The notes beneath the pieces are model-generated. The model did no database searches and was not told the origin of the DNA. It was given only the letters and a program-made list of their open reading frames with translations. A stretch of DNA of 64,000 nucleotides from Crenobacter luteus. Lineage in GTDB: Bacteria > Pseudomonadota > Gammaproteobacteria > Burkholderiales > Chromobacteriaceae. Positions within the stretch are counted from its first letter, which is position 1; the number at the start of each line of letters is the position of its first letter. Of the stretch, positions 54,882 to 62,940 are shown piece by piece. Both the position numbers and the translations under genes were made by a program. The stretch is from positions 62,001 to 126,000 of the forward strand of contig NZ_SLXG01000006.1 of assembly GCF_004345725.1 (NCBI RefSeq). Reading direction: 5' to 3'.

Positions 54882-56723
54882 TTACTGGCTGGCGTAACGC
54901 ACGCCGAGGAAGTACTCGCGGCGCGGCGTATTGTAGCCGCGAACCAGCTCGTATTCCTTGTCGCCGACGTTGTCGACGCGCGCGTCGAGCGTCCATTGAC
55001 GGTCGATCGCGTAGCTGGCGAACAGATTGGTCACGCCGTAACCCGCCAGACGGGTGTTGTTGGCGCTGTCGTCGTAACGCCGACCCTGCGCGCGCAGCTC
55101 GACGCCGACGGTCAGCGGCTCGACGAGCGCGTAGGATGCCCTCAGGCTGGCGTGGCGGCGCGCGCGGCGCTGCAACTGCTTGCCGTTGTCGGCGTTCTCC
55201 GGCGACTGCCAGGTCGCCGACGCCTCGAGCGCCAGCCCGCCGAAGCGGGTGTCGCCGGACAGCGTCGCGCCCTTGATGATCGCGCGGTTCAGGTTGTCGA
55301 CCGTGCTGAAGTCGGACTTGATCACGATCAGGTTGTCGATCTCGTTGCGGAACAGCACCAGCTTGGCGGCCGATTCGCCGGCGCGGTAGCCGAGCGATGC
55401 CTCCCACTGCTTCGACGTTTCCGGCTTCAGGTTCGGATTGCCCTGGTAGCCGAAGGCCAGCGGCCAGTACAGGTCGTTGAAGGTCGGCGCCTTGAACGCG
55501 GTGCCGTAGCCGGCGGTCGCCAGCCAGCCCGGCGCGAAGCGCCAGCCGAGGTTGGCCGAGCCGGTGGTCTTGTCGCCAAACTGGCTGTTGTCGTCGTAGC
55601 GCAGGTTGGCCTGCGCCAGCAGGGCGCCGAACTCGCCCTGGTAGCCGCCGAACAGCGACTTGACCGTACGCTCGGTCGCGCTGAAGCGGGTCTGCGCCTC
55701 GACCTTCTGGTCGACGTGGCTGGCGCCGGCCATCCAGGTACCGACCGCGCTGTTGATATCGTTCTGCCAGGTCCACTCGTCCTGGGTGGTCTGGAACAGG
55801 CCGTTGCGGACGGCGAAATTGCCGTCGGTATAGTCCTCGTACTTGTCCTGGGTGCGCGCGAAGCGCAGCGTCGACGTCCACGCGTCGGTCAGCACGTTGC
55901 GGCTCTCGACGCTCTGGCCGGTGAGGCGCTGGCGCACCTCGTCCGGCTTGGCGTTGTCGAAACCGCCGTCGTAGTCGGTGGTCGCGAAGGTCTGGAACAG
56001 GTTCAGCGACAGCGTCTGGCCCGGCGCCCAGTGCTGGGCGAGGCGCGCGCTGTAGGCCTTGTTCTCGTTGCCGTCGCGGTCGGGGTCGAAGCCGAAGGCG
56101 TTGTTGGCGTTGGTCGCCGAGAAGCCGCGCGTCTGGTCGTGGCTGACGCTCAGGCTGAACGCGGTCTGGTCGAGCTGGCCGGACACGTTGGCCGAGACCT
56201 TGCGCTGATCGCGCGAACCGCCGCCGACGTTGACCGCGAAACGCGGCGCGCCGCTGCCCTGACGGGTGAAGACCTGGATCACGCCGCCGATCGCGTCGCC
56301 GCCGTACAGGCTGGACGCCGGACCGCGCAGGATCTCGATGCGCTCGATCTCGGACAGCGGGATGTGCTGCAGCGCGGTCGAACCGTCGGTGGCCGACACG
56401 ATGCGCATGCCGTCGACCAGCACGACCGTGTGGTCGGCCTCGGCGCCGCGCAGGAACACGCTGGCGGTCTGGCCGCGGCCGCCGTTGGACGCGACCTCGA
56501 CGCCGGCAACGCGCGCCAGCAAGGCCGGCAGGTCTTGGGCTCCGGCGCGCGCGATCTCGTCGGCGTCGATCACCGTCACGTCGGACAGCACCTTGGCGAC
56601 CGGCGTCGCCTGGCGGGTGGCGGTCACCACCACTTCTTCGCCGCGGTATTCGGGCAAGGTGACGGCGAAGGCCTGCGCACAGGCCAGCGACAGCGCGCAC
56701 AGGGGGAAAAGTCGGGTTTGCAT
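54882..56723 (-). CDS. btuB: TonB-dependent vitamin B12 receptor BtuB
   Basis: A 613-residue outer-membrane receptor for corrinoids. A signal peptide (about 1-20), a TonB-box-like region near EEVVVTATRQ, a plug domain with ARVAGVEVASNGGRGQTA and EILRGPASSLYGGDAIGGVI, and a 22-strand barrel ending NTPRREYFLGVRYASQ. I chose the ATG at 56723 behind CGGAG. The cobalamin riboswitch upstream confirms the substrate class. The gene carries a perfect copy of the 12-base motif (SANLGW). Confidence 0.94.
   Translation of the reverse strand: MQTRLFPLCALSLACAQAFAVTLPEYRGEEVVVTATRQATPVAKVLSDVTVIDADEIARAGAQDLPALLARVAGVEVASNGGRGQTASVFLRGAEADHTVVLVDGMRIVSATDGSTALQHIPLSEIERIEILRGPASSLYGGDAIGGVIQVFTRQGSGAPRFAVNVGGGSRDQRKVSANVSGQLDQTAFSLSVSHDQTRGFSATNANNAFGFDPDRDGNENKAYSARLAQHWAPGQTLSLNLFQTFATTDYDGGFDNAKPDEVRQRLTGQSVESRNVLTDAWTSTLRFARTQDKYEDYTDGNFAVRNGLFQTTQDEWTWQNDINSAVGTWMAGASHVDQKVEAQTRFSATERTVKSLFGGYQGEFGALLAQANLRYDDNSQFGDKTTGSANLGWRFAPGWLATAGYGTAFKAPTFNDLYWPLAFGYQGNPNLKPETSKQWEASLGYRAGESAAKLVLFRNEIDNLIVIKSDFSTVDNLNRAIIKGATLSGDTRFGGLALEASATWQSPENADNGKQLQRRARRHASLRASYALVEPLTVGVELRAQGRRYDDSANNTRLAGYGVTNLFASYAIDRQWTLDARVDNVGDKEYELVRGYNTPRREYFLGVRYASQ
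55549..55560 (+). repeat. AGGTTGGCCGAG motif copy
   Basis: A perfect plus-strand copy antisense to btuB, encoding part of SANL. Confidence 0.7.
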
Positions 56724-56899
56724 GAAAACACTCCGTTGGCGATGGGACAAGGAGTGCAGGAAGAAGACGGCGGGTGGGCCCCGCTTCTGATACGACACGA
56801 ACGACAACGGTGCCGCGTCGCGCGGCGCCGGAAGAACTCCTGTCGAAGATCGCCTCCCCGCGATACTCCACATGGGCGGCGCGCTTCCGGCGGCGCCGC

Positions 56900-57070
56900 T
56901 GCGCAGGCCGGTCTCCGGGCTCGGTCCGTCAGCGCCGCGCCTTCCCGTCTTGCGACAGTGGCGTTCGCGGCGCCTGGCGAGCGAACTCGCCGGACCTTAC
57001 CGTTGCGGGGGCAGCGCCGGTCTTGCACCGGCTTCCCGTTTCACCCGGCGTGACGCCGGGCACCTGCTGG
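56900..57070 (-). promoter_or_regulatory. Cobalamin riboswitch upstream of btuB
   Basis: The minus strand shows the class elements in order: GGGAAGCCGGTGCAAG, the B12 box GCTGCCCCCGCAACGG (57000-57015), AACGCCACTGTCGC, GACGGGAAGG, and CCGGAGACCGGCCTGC near the 3' end. It would fold on adenosyl- or related cobalamin and shut off btuB and perhaps cobU-btuF. A TATAAT (minus) at 57078-57083 is the likely -10 of its promoter. The 176 bases between the aptamer and btuB contain GC hairpins that could be the expression platform. Confidence 0.9.
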
Positions 57071-57123
57071 GCACGGATTATACACGGCTTGCCGCCCGGC
57101 CGGGCTTGGGGTAGCTTCGCGCG

Positions 57124-58197
57124 ATGGAAAACCGCCCCCTCCCCCGTCCCGACGCCGCCGCGTACGACGCTGCGCGCGCGCGGCAGAACCAGCTCACCAA
57201 ACCGCCGGGCAGCCTCGGCGTGCTCGAGGACATCGCCTGCCGCTTCGCCGCCTGGCAGGGCCGCGTCAAGCCCGACGCGCCGAATCCGGCGATCACCGTT
57301 TTCGCCGCCGACCACGGCGTGGCCGCCGACGGCGTGTCGGCCTTCCCGCAGGCGGTCACCGCCGAGATGGTGAAGAACTTCGCCGCCGGCGGCGCGGCGA
57401 TCTGCGTGCTCGCGCGCGCCAACGGCGCGCGGCTCGAGGTGGTCGACGCCGGCATCGCCCACCCGCTCGACCCGGCCTTGCCCATCGTGCACGCGCGCGT
57501 CGCGGCCGGCTCGGCCAACCTCGCGCGCGAGGCGGCGCTGAGCGAGGCGCAGCTTGACGCCGCACTCGAGGTCGGCGCCGCCGCCGCGCGCCGCGCGGTT
57601 GAGGTCGGCGCCGCCGCCGCGCGCCGCGCGGTTGAGGCCGGCGCCAACCTGCTGGTGGCCGGCGACATGGGCATAGGCAACACCACTCCATCGGCGGCGC
57701 TGATCTGCGCGTTCACCGGCCACGACATCGACGCCGTCGTCGGCCGCGGCACCGGCGTCGACGACGCGGGGCTGGCGCGCAAGCGCGACGCGGTCGCCCG
57801 GGGCCTCGCGCGCGTCGCCGGCCGCGCGCTGACGCCGCGGCAAACCTTGGCCGAGCTCGGCGGGCTGGAGATCGCCGCGATCGCCGGCTTCTACCTCGAG
57901 GGCGCGCGCCGCGGCGTGCCGAGCCTGGTCGACGGCTTCATCGCGACCGCCGCCGCGCTGGCCGCCTGCCGCATCGAACCTCTGCTGGCCGACTGGCTGC
58001 TGGCCAGCCACGTGTCGCAGGAAACCGGCCACGCGCTGGCGGTGCGCGCGCTGGGCCTTTCGCCGCTGATCGACCTCAGGCTGCGCCTGGGCGAGGGCTC
58101 GGGCGCGGCATTGTGCCTGCCGCTGATCGCCCAGGCGATCGCGCTGCACAACGAGATGGCGACCTTTCTTGAGGCCGGCGTGTCGGACGCGCTATGA
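57124..58197 (+). CDS. cobT: Nicotinate-nucleotide-dimethylbenzimidazole phosphoribosyltransferase
   Basis: Activates the lower ligand base (dimethylbenzimidazole) to alpha-ribazole phosphate. The 357-residue protein has QNQLTKPPGSLGVLEDIAC, FAADHGVAADGVSAFP, GDMGIGNTTPSAALIC and the C-terminal ALHNEMATFLEAGVSDAL. It carries a 33-bp in-frame tandem duplication giving EVGAAAARRAV twice. It is the first gene of cobT-cobC-cobS, overlaps cobC by 4 bases, and is divergent from btuB. It also holds a perfect motif copy (GSANL). Confidence 0.95.
   Translation: MENRPLPRPDAAAYDAARARQNQLTKPPGSLGVLEDIACRFAAWQGRVKPDAPNPAITVFAADHGVAADGVSAFPQAVTAEMVKNFAAGGAAICVLARANGARLEVVDAGIAHPLDPALPIVHARVAAGSANLAREAALSEAQLDAALEVGAAAARRAVEVGAAAARRAVEAGANLLVAGDMGIGNTTPSAALICAFTGHDIDAVVGRGTGVDDAGLARKRDAVARGLARVAGRALTPRQTLAELGGLEIAAIAGFYLEGARRGVPSLVDGFIATAAALAACRIEPLLADWLLASHVSQETGHALAVRALGLSPLIDLRLRLGEGSGAALCLPLIAQAIALHNEMATFLEAGVSDAL
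57510..57521 (-). repeat. AGGTTGGCCGAG motif copy
   Basis: A perfect minus-strand copy within cobT, antisense to the gene, at SANL. Confidence 0.7.
57568..57633 (+). repeat. 33-bp tandem duplication inside cobT
   Basis: Two identical 33-bp units (57568-57600 and 57601-57633), followed by a third start of the unit (GAGG). It adds 11 residues, EVGAAAARRAV twice, to an alanine-rich helix before the GDMGIGNTT motif. It looks like a recent replication-slippage event, since the units are identical. Confidence 0.95.
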
Positions 58198-58793
58198 ACC
58201 CCTACACCCTGACCCTGCTGCGCCACGGCGAGATCGACCACGACGGCCGGCTGATCGGCCGCACCGACCTGCCGCTCAACGAACAAGGCTGGGCGCAGCT
58301 GCGCGACAGCTGGCGCGCCATCGTCGACACCGCGCCGGTGACCGCGCTGGCGACCTCGCCCCTGGCGCGCTGCCGCGCCTTCGCGCTCGAGCAGGCGCTC
58401 GCCGCCGGCCTGGCGCTCAAGGTCGACGCGCGCTTCGCCGAGTGCGACTTCGGCGACTGGGACGGCGCGCCGCTCGACGCGCTGTCGGCCTCGATGCCCG
58501 ACTGGAACGCGCGGCTGGTGGCCGGCGCGCTCGACGCGCCCGGCGGCGAGACGCTCGAGCAATTCCGCACCCGCGTGCTCGAAGGCCTCGCGCAGTGGAT
58601 GGCCGAGGCGCGCGGCAGCCACCGCGTGCTGGTCGCGCACGCCGGCGTGATCGCGGTGGTGTTGGCCGAGCTGCTCGACACCAGCTTCACCAGCGCGCGG
58701 CTGATCGCGGTGCCGCGCGGCGGCTTCGTGCAGCTGTCTATGCTCGACGGCCACCCGGCCTACCTGACCCGCCTCGCCGGGCCGAACGCCTGA
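58194..58793 (+). CDS. cobC: Alpha-ribazole phosphatase (histidine phosphatase family)
   Basis: Removes the phosphate from alpha-ribazole 5'-phosphate or cobalamin phosphate. The 199-residue protein has the RHG motif (Arg10-His11-Gly12), LATSPLARCRAFALEQA, DFGDWDG, and the second catalytic His in VLVAHAGVIA. Between overlapping cobT and cobS (TGATG), so a cobalamin role is far likelier than a general phosphatase. Confidence 0.9.
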   Translation: MNPYTLTLLRHGEIDHDGRLIGRTDLPLNEQGWAQLRDSWRAIVDTAPVTALATSPLARCRAFALEQALAAGLALKVDARFAECDFGDWDGAPLDALSASMPDWNARLVAGALDAPGGETLEQFRTRVLEGLAQWMAEARGSHRVLVAHAGVIAVVLAELLDTSFTSARLIAVPRGGFVQLSMLDGHPAYLTRLAGPNA

Positions 58794-59527
58794 TGCGCGG
58801 CCTGATCCTCGCCGTCCAGTTCCTGACCCGGCTGCCGACGCCGCAGCTGAAAACCTTCGACCCGGCCTGGCTGTCCGACGCCGCGCGCTGGTTCGGCGCG
58901 GTCGGCCTGATCGTCGGGCTGCTCGTCGCCGGCACGCTCGATCTGGCCGCGCGGCTCGACCCGTGGGCGGGCGCGCTCGCCGCGCTGTGGCTATGGGTGT
59001 GGGTGACCGGCGGCCTGCATCTCGACGGCCTGGCGGATCTGGCCGACGCGCGCGGCGCGGCGCACCGCTCGCGCGAGCGCTTTCTCGACGTGCTGAAGGA
59101 TCCGCACGTCGGCAGCTTCGGCGTGATCGCGCTGGCGATGGCGATCGCCAGCAAGCTGGTGCTGCTGATGCTGGTGGCGAAAGGCTCGGCCAACCTGTGG
59201 GCCGTCGCGCTGGTGCCGGCGTGGGCGCGCTCGCTGGCGGTGCTGTGGTCGGCGACGCTGCCGCCGCTCGCCCCCGGCAGCGGCGAGCGCTTCGCGTGGC
59301 GGAGCCACTGGCCCAGCCTCGCCGCCAACCTGGTCGCGCTGGCGCTGCTGTCGGCATGGCTCGCGCCGGCGCTGCTCCCCGCCGCGCTCGCCGCCGGCTT
59401 CGCGTGGTGGAATTATCTGAAAAAGACGCTCGGCGGCATGACCGGCGACTGCCTGGGCGCCGGCATCGAGCTGGTCGAGATCGCGCTGTTGGCGACGCTG
59501 TTCGTCGCCGCGCGGCTGGCCGGCTGA
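58793..59527 (+). CDS. cobS: Adenosylcobinamide-GDP ribazoletransferase
   Basis: Joins adenosylcobinamide-GDP to alpha-ribazole in the membrane, completing the cobalamin nucleotide loop. The 244-residue protein has about six membrane helices, QFLTRLPTPQ near the start, GGLHLDGLADLADARGA, and GGMTGDCLGAGIELVEI near the end. The ATG at 58793 overlaps the cobC stop. A perfect motif copy sits inside (GSANLW). With cobU, the full nucleotide-loop assembly set cobU-cobT-cobC-cobS is present. Confidence 0.93.
   Translation: MRGLILAVQFLTRLPTPQLKTFDPAWLSDAARWFGAVGLIVGLLVAGTLDLAARLDPWAGALAALWLWVWVTGGLHLDGLADLADARGAAHRSRERFLDVLKDPHVGSFGVIALAMAIASKLVLLMLVAKGSANLWAVALVPAWARSLAVLWSATLPPLAPGSGERFAWRSHWPSLAANLVALALLSAWLAPALLPAALAAGFAWWNYLKKTLGGMTGDCLGAGIELVEIALLATLFVAARLAG
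59185..59196 (-). repeat. AGGTTGGCCGAG motif copy
   Basis: A perfect minus-strand copy antisense to cobS, at SANL. Confidence 0.7.
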
Positions 59528-59531
59528 ACGC

Positions 59532-59566
59532 GGGCACGGCCCGCACGCCGGCCGTGCCCCTTTCCC
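59532..59566 (+). terminator. Terminator of cobTCS
   Basis: A 9-bp stem GGGCACGGC / GCCGTGCCC with a 10-base loop, followed by CTTTCC, 4 bases past the cobS stop. Short T-run only. Confidence 0.55.
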
Positions 59567-59590
59567 CGCGACGGCGGCTCACAGCCGCCG

Positions 59591-59722
59591 CTCGTCTCTC
59601 GTCTCTCGTCTCTCGTCTCTCGTCTCTCGTTTCTCGTTTCTCGTTTCTCGTTTCTCGTTTCTCGTTTCTCGTTTCTCGTTTCTCGTTTCTCGTTTCTCGT
59701 TTCTCGTTTCTCGTTTCTCGTC
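59591..59722. repeat. Heptanucleotide tandem array, 18 units plus a partial
   Basis: Five CTCGTCT units (59591-59625) are followed by thirteen CTCGTTT units (59626-59716) and a partial CTCGTC. The two unit types are segregated in blocks, as expected from slipped-strand expansion. The length is not a multiple of 3, so it translates into a 7-residue repeat in any frame and is non-coding. It ends 23 bases before the Zur-like box of the COG0523 gene. Confidence 0.97.
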
Positions 59723-59744
59723 AAAAATGTTATACCGTTTCATT

Positions 59745-59759
59745 TGTTATGGTATAACG
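59745..59759 (+). promoter_or_regulatory. Zur-like zinc regulator box
   Basis: TGTTATGGTATAACG matches TGTTATDNHATAACA, the meningococcal Zur consensus as I recall it, at 14 of 15 positions. A second half site TGTTAT lies at 59728-59733. The right arm contains a -10-like TATAAC (59753-59758), so Zur-zinc would block the promoter 27 bases before the COG0523 start. This fits derepression on zinc starvation. Confidence 0.72.
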
Positions 59760-59785
59760 CTGCATTTCTGTTCCGGAGTCCCGCG

Positions 59786-61018
59786 ATGACGCCATCCCCC
59801 GACCGCCGCCTGCCGGTCACCGTACTGTCCGGCTTTCTTGGCGCCGGCAAGACCACGCTCTTGAACCACATCCTCGCCAACCGCGACGGCCTGAAGGTCG
59901 CGGTGATCGTCAACGACATGTCCGAGGTCAACATCGACGCGCAACTGGTGCGCGACGGCGGCGGGCTGACGCGCGCCGACGCGAAGATGGTCGAGCTGTC
60001 CAACGGCTGCATCTGCTGCACGCTGCGCGAGGACCTCTTGGTCGAGGTCGCGCGGCTGGCGCGCGACGGCCGCTTCGACTACCTGGTGATCGAGTCGACC
60101 GGCATCGCCGAGCCGCTGCCGGTGGCCGAAACCTTCACCTTCCGCGACGAGGACGGCGTCAGCCTGTCCGACATCGCGCGGCTGGATACCATGGTCACCG
60201 TGGTCGACGCGGCAGCCTTCCTCGCCGACTACGCGTCGTCCGACAGCCTCGCCGAACGCGGCGACACCGCCGGCGACGGCGACGACCGCGCGCTGGTCGA
60301 GCTCTTGATCGAGCAGGTCGAGTTCGCCGACGTGATCGTGATCAACAAGGCCGACCGCGTCGACGACGAAGCGCTCGAGCGGCTGGCCGCCATCCTTGAG
60401 GGCCTGAACCCGCGCGCCGAGCAACTGGCCGCGCGCTTCGGCCAGGTGCCGTTGGCCGCCATCCTCGACACCGGCCGCTTCGACTTCGCCGCCGCCGCCG
60501 AGGCGCCCGGCTGGCTCGCCGCGCTGAACGGCGAACACCAGCCCGAGACCGAGGCCTACGGCATCGGCAGCTTCGTCTACCGCGCGCGCCGCCCCTTCCA
60601 CCCGCAGCGCTTCTGGGAGCTGATGTACGGCGGCGACTGGCAGGGCGTGCTGCGCTCCAAGGGCTACTTCTGGCTGGCGAGCCGCCCGGACTGGGTCGGC
60701 AACTGGTCGCAGGCCGGCGGCGCCTGTCGCCACGGCCCGGCCGGCCAGTGGTGGGCGGCGGTCGACCCAGGCGAATGGCCGGCCGACGAGGGCTGGCGCG
60801 CGCAGATCCGCGCCGACTGGCACGACGACGACCGCGTCGGCGACCGTCGCCAGGAACTGGTGTTCATCGGCGTCGAGCTCGACGAGGTCGCGCTGACGCG
60901 GCGGCTCGACGCCTGCCTCTTGACCGAGGCCGAGTGGCAGGCGGGAGAGGCGACGTGGCGCCGCTACGCCGACCCGTTCCCGGCGTGGACCTTCGCCGGC
61001 GCCGAACACGCCGACTGA
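59786..61018 (+). CDS. COG0523 GTPase, CobW-type metallochaperone (probably zinc)
   Basis: A 410-residue G3E-family GTPase. It has the P-loop [10 protein letters not shown] (15-24), the metal-binding CXCC motif NGCICC (73-78), [21 protein letters not shown], and a CobW C-terminal domain (about 265-400). I chose the ATG at 59786 after GGAG; the frame reaches 59744 but that would include the regulatory box. The name CobW is misleading: it lies beside cobS, but the Zur-like box favours a zinc-insertion role of the ZagA/YeiR type. The region 59528-59785 otherwise holds the terminator and the heptamer array. Confidence 0.88.
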   Translation: MTPSPDRRLPVTVLSGFLGAGKTTLLNHILANRDGLKVAVIVNDMSEVNIDAQLVRDGGGLTRADAKMVELSNGCICCTLREDLLVEVARLARDGRFDYLVIESTGIAEPLPVAETFTFRDEDGVSLSDIARLDTMVTVVDAAAFLADYASSDSLAERGDTAGDGDDRALVELLIEQVEFADVIVINKADRVDDEALERLAAILEGLNPRAEQLAARFGQVPLAAILDTGRFDFAAAAEAPGWLAALNGEHQPETEAYGIGSFVYRARRPFHPQRFWELMYGGDWQGVLRSKGYFWLASRPDWVGNWSQAGGACRHGPAGQWWAAVDPGEWPADEGWRAQIRADWHDDDRVGDRRQELVFIGVELDEVALTRRLDACLLTEAEWQAGEATWRRYADPFPAWTFAGAEHAD

Positions 61019-61027
61019 GCAAAGCAC

Positions 61028-61069
61028 AAAAAAGCTCGGCCAACCTTTTGCAGGTTGGCCGAGCTTGTT
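61028..61069. terminator. Terminator made of two opposed AGGTTGGCCGAG copies (COG0523 gene / speB)
   Basis: Perfect copies at 61035-61046 (minus) and 61052-61063 (plus) form the stem AAGCTCGGCCAACCT / AGGTTGGCCGAGCTT across 5 bases. On the minus strand it is followed by T6, so it terminates speB; on the plus strand it ends the COG0523 gene less strongly. Here the pair is oriented outward, opposite to 42470-42506. Confidence 0.88.
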
Positions 61070-61087
61070 AACGCCCTGCGCCGGCGC

Positions 61088-62053
61088 TTACAGCTTGCCG
61101 GCGAGCTTGCGGTTGCGCAGCAGGCAGAGGATGTCGCAGGCGATGTGCGCGGCGGCGATCGCGGTGATCTCGCTCTGGTCGAAACTCGGCGCGACCTCGA
61201 CCACGTCGGCGCCGACGATGTTCAGCTCGCCCAGGCCGCGGATGATCGCCAGCGCCTGCGCGCTCGTCAGCCCGCCCGGCACCGGGGTGCCGGTGCCGGG
61301 CGCGAACGCCGGGTCGAGACAGTCGATGTCGAAGGTCAAATACACCGGCTTGTCGCCGATGCGCTCCTTGATGCGCGCGATGGTTGCCTCGACGCCGTTC
61401 TCGTGCACCCACGGCGCGAACAGCATGTCCAGCCCCATGAAATCGTCGTTCCAGGTGCGGATGCCGACCTGCGCCGAGGTGGCCGGGTCGATCAGGCCGT
61501 CCTTGACCGCCTTGTAGAACATGGTGCCGTGGTTTAGCGAGTCGGGATTGTCGTCGGCCCAGGTGTCGCAGTGCGCGTCGAAGTGCAGCAGCGACAGCGG
61601 CTTGCCGTATTTCTCGGCGTGCGCGATCAAGAGCGGATAGGTGACGAAGTGGTCGCCGCCGAAGGTCAGCATCTTCGCGCCGGAGGCGAGGATGGTGCGC
61701 GCGTGCTCGACGATGGCCGGCTTGATCGTCAGCGGGTTGTGCGCGTCGAACCAGCAGTCGCCGTAGTCGATCACCGCCAGGTCGTCGAACGGGTCGAAGC
61801 CCCACGGGAACGGTTTGAGCTCGGCCAGCTGCACGCTGGCGGCGCGCACCGCCTGCGGGCCCTGGCGCGCGCCGGAGCGGAAGGTGGTGGCGAGGTCCAA
61901 AGGAATGCCGGACACCGCGACGTCGACGCCGCTCAGGTCGCGCGTGTAGTTGCGGCGCATGAAGCTGAGGACGCCGGCGTAGGTGTTTTCGATCGAGGAG
62001 CCGTACAGCGAGTCGCGACGGATGGCGCCGTCGCCGTGGATGATGCCAGTCAT
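61088..62053 (-). CDS. speB: Agmatinase / ureohydrolase
   Basis: Hydrolyses agmatine to putrescine and urea. The 321-residue arginase-fold enzyme has the manganese motifs GGDHF (132-136), DAHCDT (159-164), and TFDIDCLDPAFAPGTGTPVPGG. I chose the ATG at 62053 because GGAGA lies 6 bases before it; an in-frame ATG at 62065 would add four residues (METS). A related guanidino substrate is possible, but the agmatinase call is the best. No speA decarboxylase is adjacent. Confidence 0.88.
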   Translation of the reverse strand: MTGIIHGDGAIRRDSLYGSSIENTYAGVLSFMRRNYTRDLSGVDVAVSGIPLDLATTFRSGARQGPQAVRAASVQLAELKPFPWGFDPFDDLAVIDYGDCWFDAHNPLTIKPAIVEHARTILASGAKMLTFGGDHFVTYPLLIAHAEKYGKPLSLLHFDAHCDTWADDNPDSLNHGTMFYKAVKDGLIDPATSAQVGIRTWNDDFMGLDMLFAPWVHENGVEATIARIKERIGDKPVYLTFDIDCLDPAFAPGTGTPVPGGLTSAQALAIIRGLGELNIVGADVVEVAPSFDQSEITAIAAAHIACDILCLLRNRKLAGKL

Positions 62054-62212
62054 GGAGGTCTCCATGGCGGACGCCGGGCCAGGAGCGGGAAAAGGCGGCC
62101 CGACGATTCCCGTCCATCTTGCGAGCCGACGGGTGAAGGCTGCCGCGCCACCTCGGCGCGGTTTGCAGGCCAGAGTGTGCCGCGCGCCGCGCGAGGATGC
62201 AAGGCGCCGGGC

Positions 62213-62884
62213 TCAGTCACCGGCGTCGCGCGCGACCGGCATCGTCTGCTGCTGCATCAGGAACAGCGCCTCGTTCGGCACGCCGGCGTCGACCGGCACG
62301 ACGGTGCGCGGCGCCGGCAGGCGCTTGGGCTCGACGGCAGCCGCGAGCGCCGGCGCCTTGCGACGCGGCGCCGGCGACGCGACCGGCTCGGCGGGCGGCG
62401 GCGCGGCCGCGACGTCGTCCTCCTGCGGTTCGTGCACGACGGCCGTCACCGTCGCGGCCTCGTGGCGCGCCTCCTCGGCCGCGCCGCCGCCGGCCAGCGC
62501 GAGCGCCGGGTGCGGCGCCGCCGGCGGCTCGTCGCGCAGCTGCGACAGCGTCGGATGCACCTCGGCGCCGGTCGGCGCCAGCGGCTCGGGGGCGTCCCGC
62601 TCGGAGCTGGCGGCGGCGACCACGTTGTTGCGCGGCTGGACTGGGTGGCCGAGCCACTGCGCCAGTTGCCAGCCGAACAGCGCGGTCGCGCCGGCCAGCA
62701 GCACGAGGGACAGCAGCCAGGCCAGCAGGCGACGGTGGTTGCGCGGCCGCGGCGCGACGCGCGCGGCGGCGAGGTCGTGGCCGCAGTAGGGGCAGAGCTT
62801 GACGCCGCCACGCGGGAGCGGCTGGTGACAGTCCGGGCAGTCGGGGTGCCCGCTGGTGAAGTGCTTGTGCGCGGCGTCGATCAT
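62213..62884 (-). CDS. Zinc-ribbon single-pass membrane protein of unknown function
   Basis: A 223-residue protein I do not recognise. The N-terminus has two Cys pairs (CPDC at 16-19 and CPYC at 31-34) that make a zinc ribbon, then one membrane helix (about 52-72) and a proline/alanine-rich tail predicted to be disordered and periplasmic. It is the only gene between speB and the DUF1275 gene. Its tail composition, rich in GC third positions, resembles the neighbours. Confidence 0.75.
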   Translation of the reverse strand: MIDAAHKHFTSGHPDCPDCHQPLPRGGVKLCPYCGHDLAAARVAPRPRNHRRLLAWLLSLVLLAGATALFGWQLAQWLGHPVQPRNNVVAAASSERDAPEPLAPTGAEVHPTLSQLRDEPPAAPHPALALAGGGAAEEARHEAATVTAVVHEPQEDDVAAAPPPAEPVASPAPRRKAPALAAAVEPKRLPAPRTVVPVDAGVPNEALFLMQQQTMPVARDAGD

Positions 62885-62907
62885 GACTCATCTCCTGCCT
62901 GCGTCGG

Positions 62908-62931
62908 AAAAACGGGGCGCCTGCGCGCCCC
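62908..62931 (-). terminator. Intrinsic terminator after the DUF1275 gene
   Basis: On the minus strand GGGGCGC / GCGCCCC with loop GCAG is followed by T5. Confidence 0.7.
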
Positions 62932-62940
62932 AACCTCAGC

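Noticed and set aside
59591-59722. Possible CRISPR array
   Set aside because: Units are 7 bases with no spacers and no cas genes nearby; it is a simple tandem repeat.
59413-59724. A minus-strand frame with a repeated seven-residue peptide (TRNEKRE)
   Set aside because: It is simply the heptanucleotide array read in one frame; the remainder is antisense to cobS and there is no ribosome binding site.
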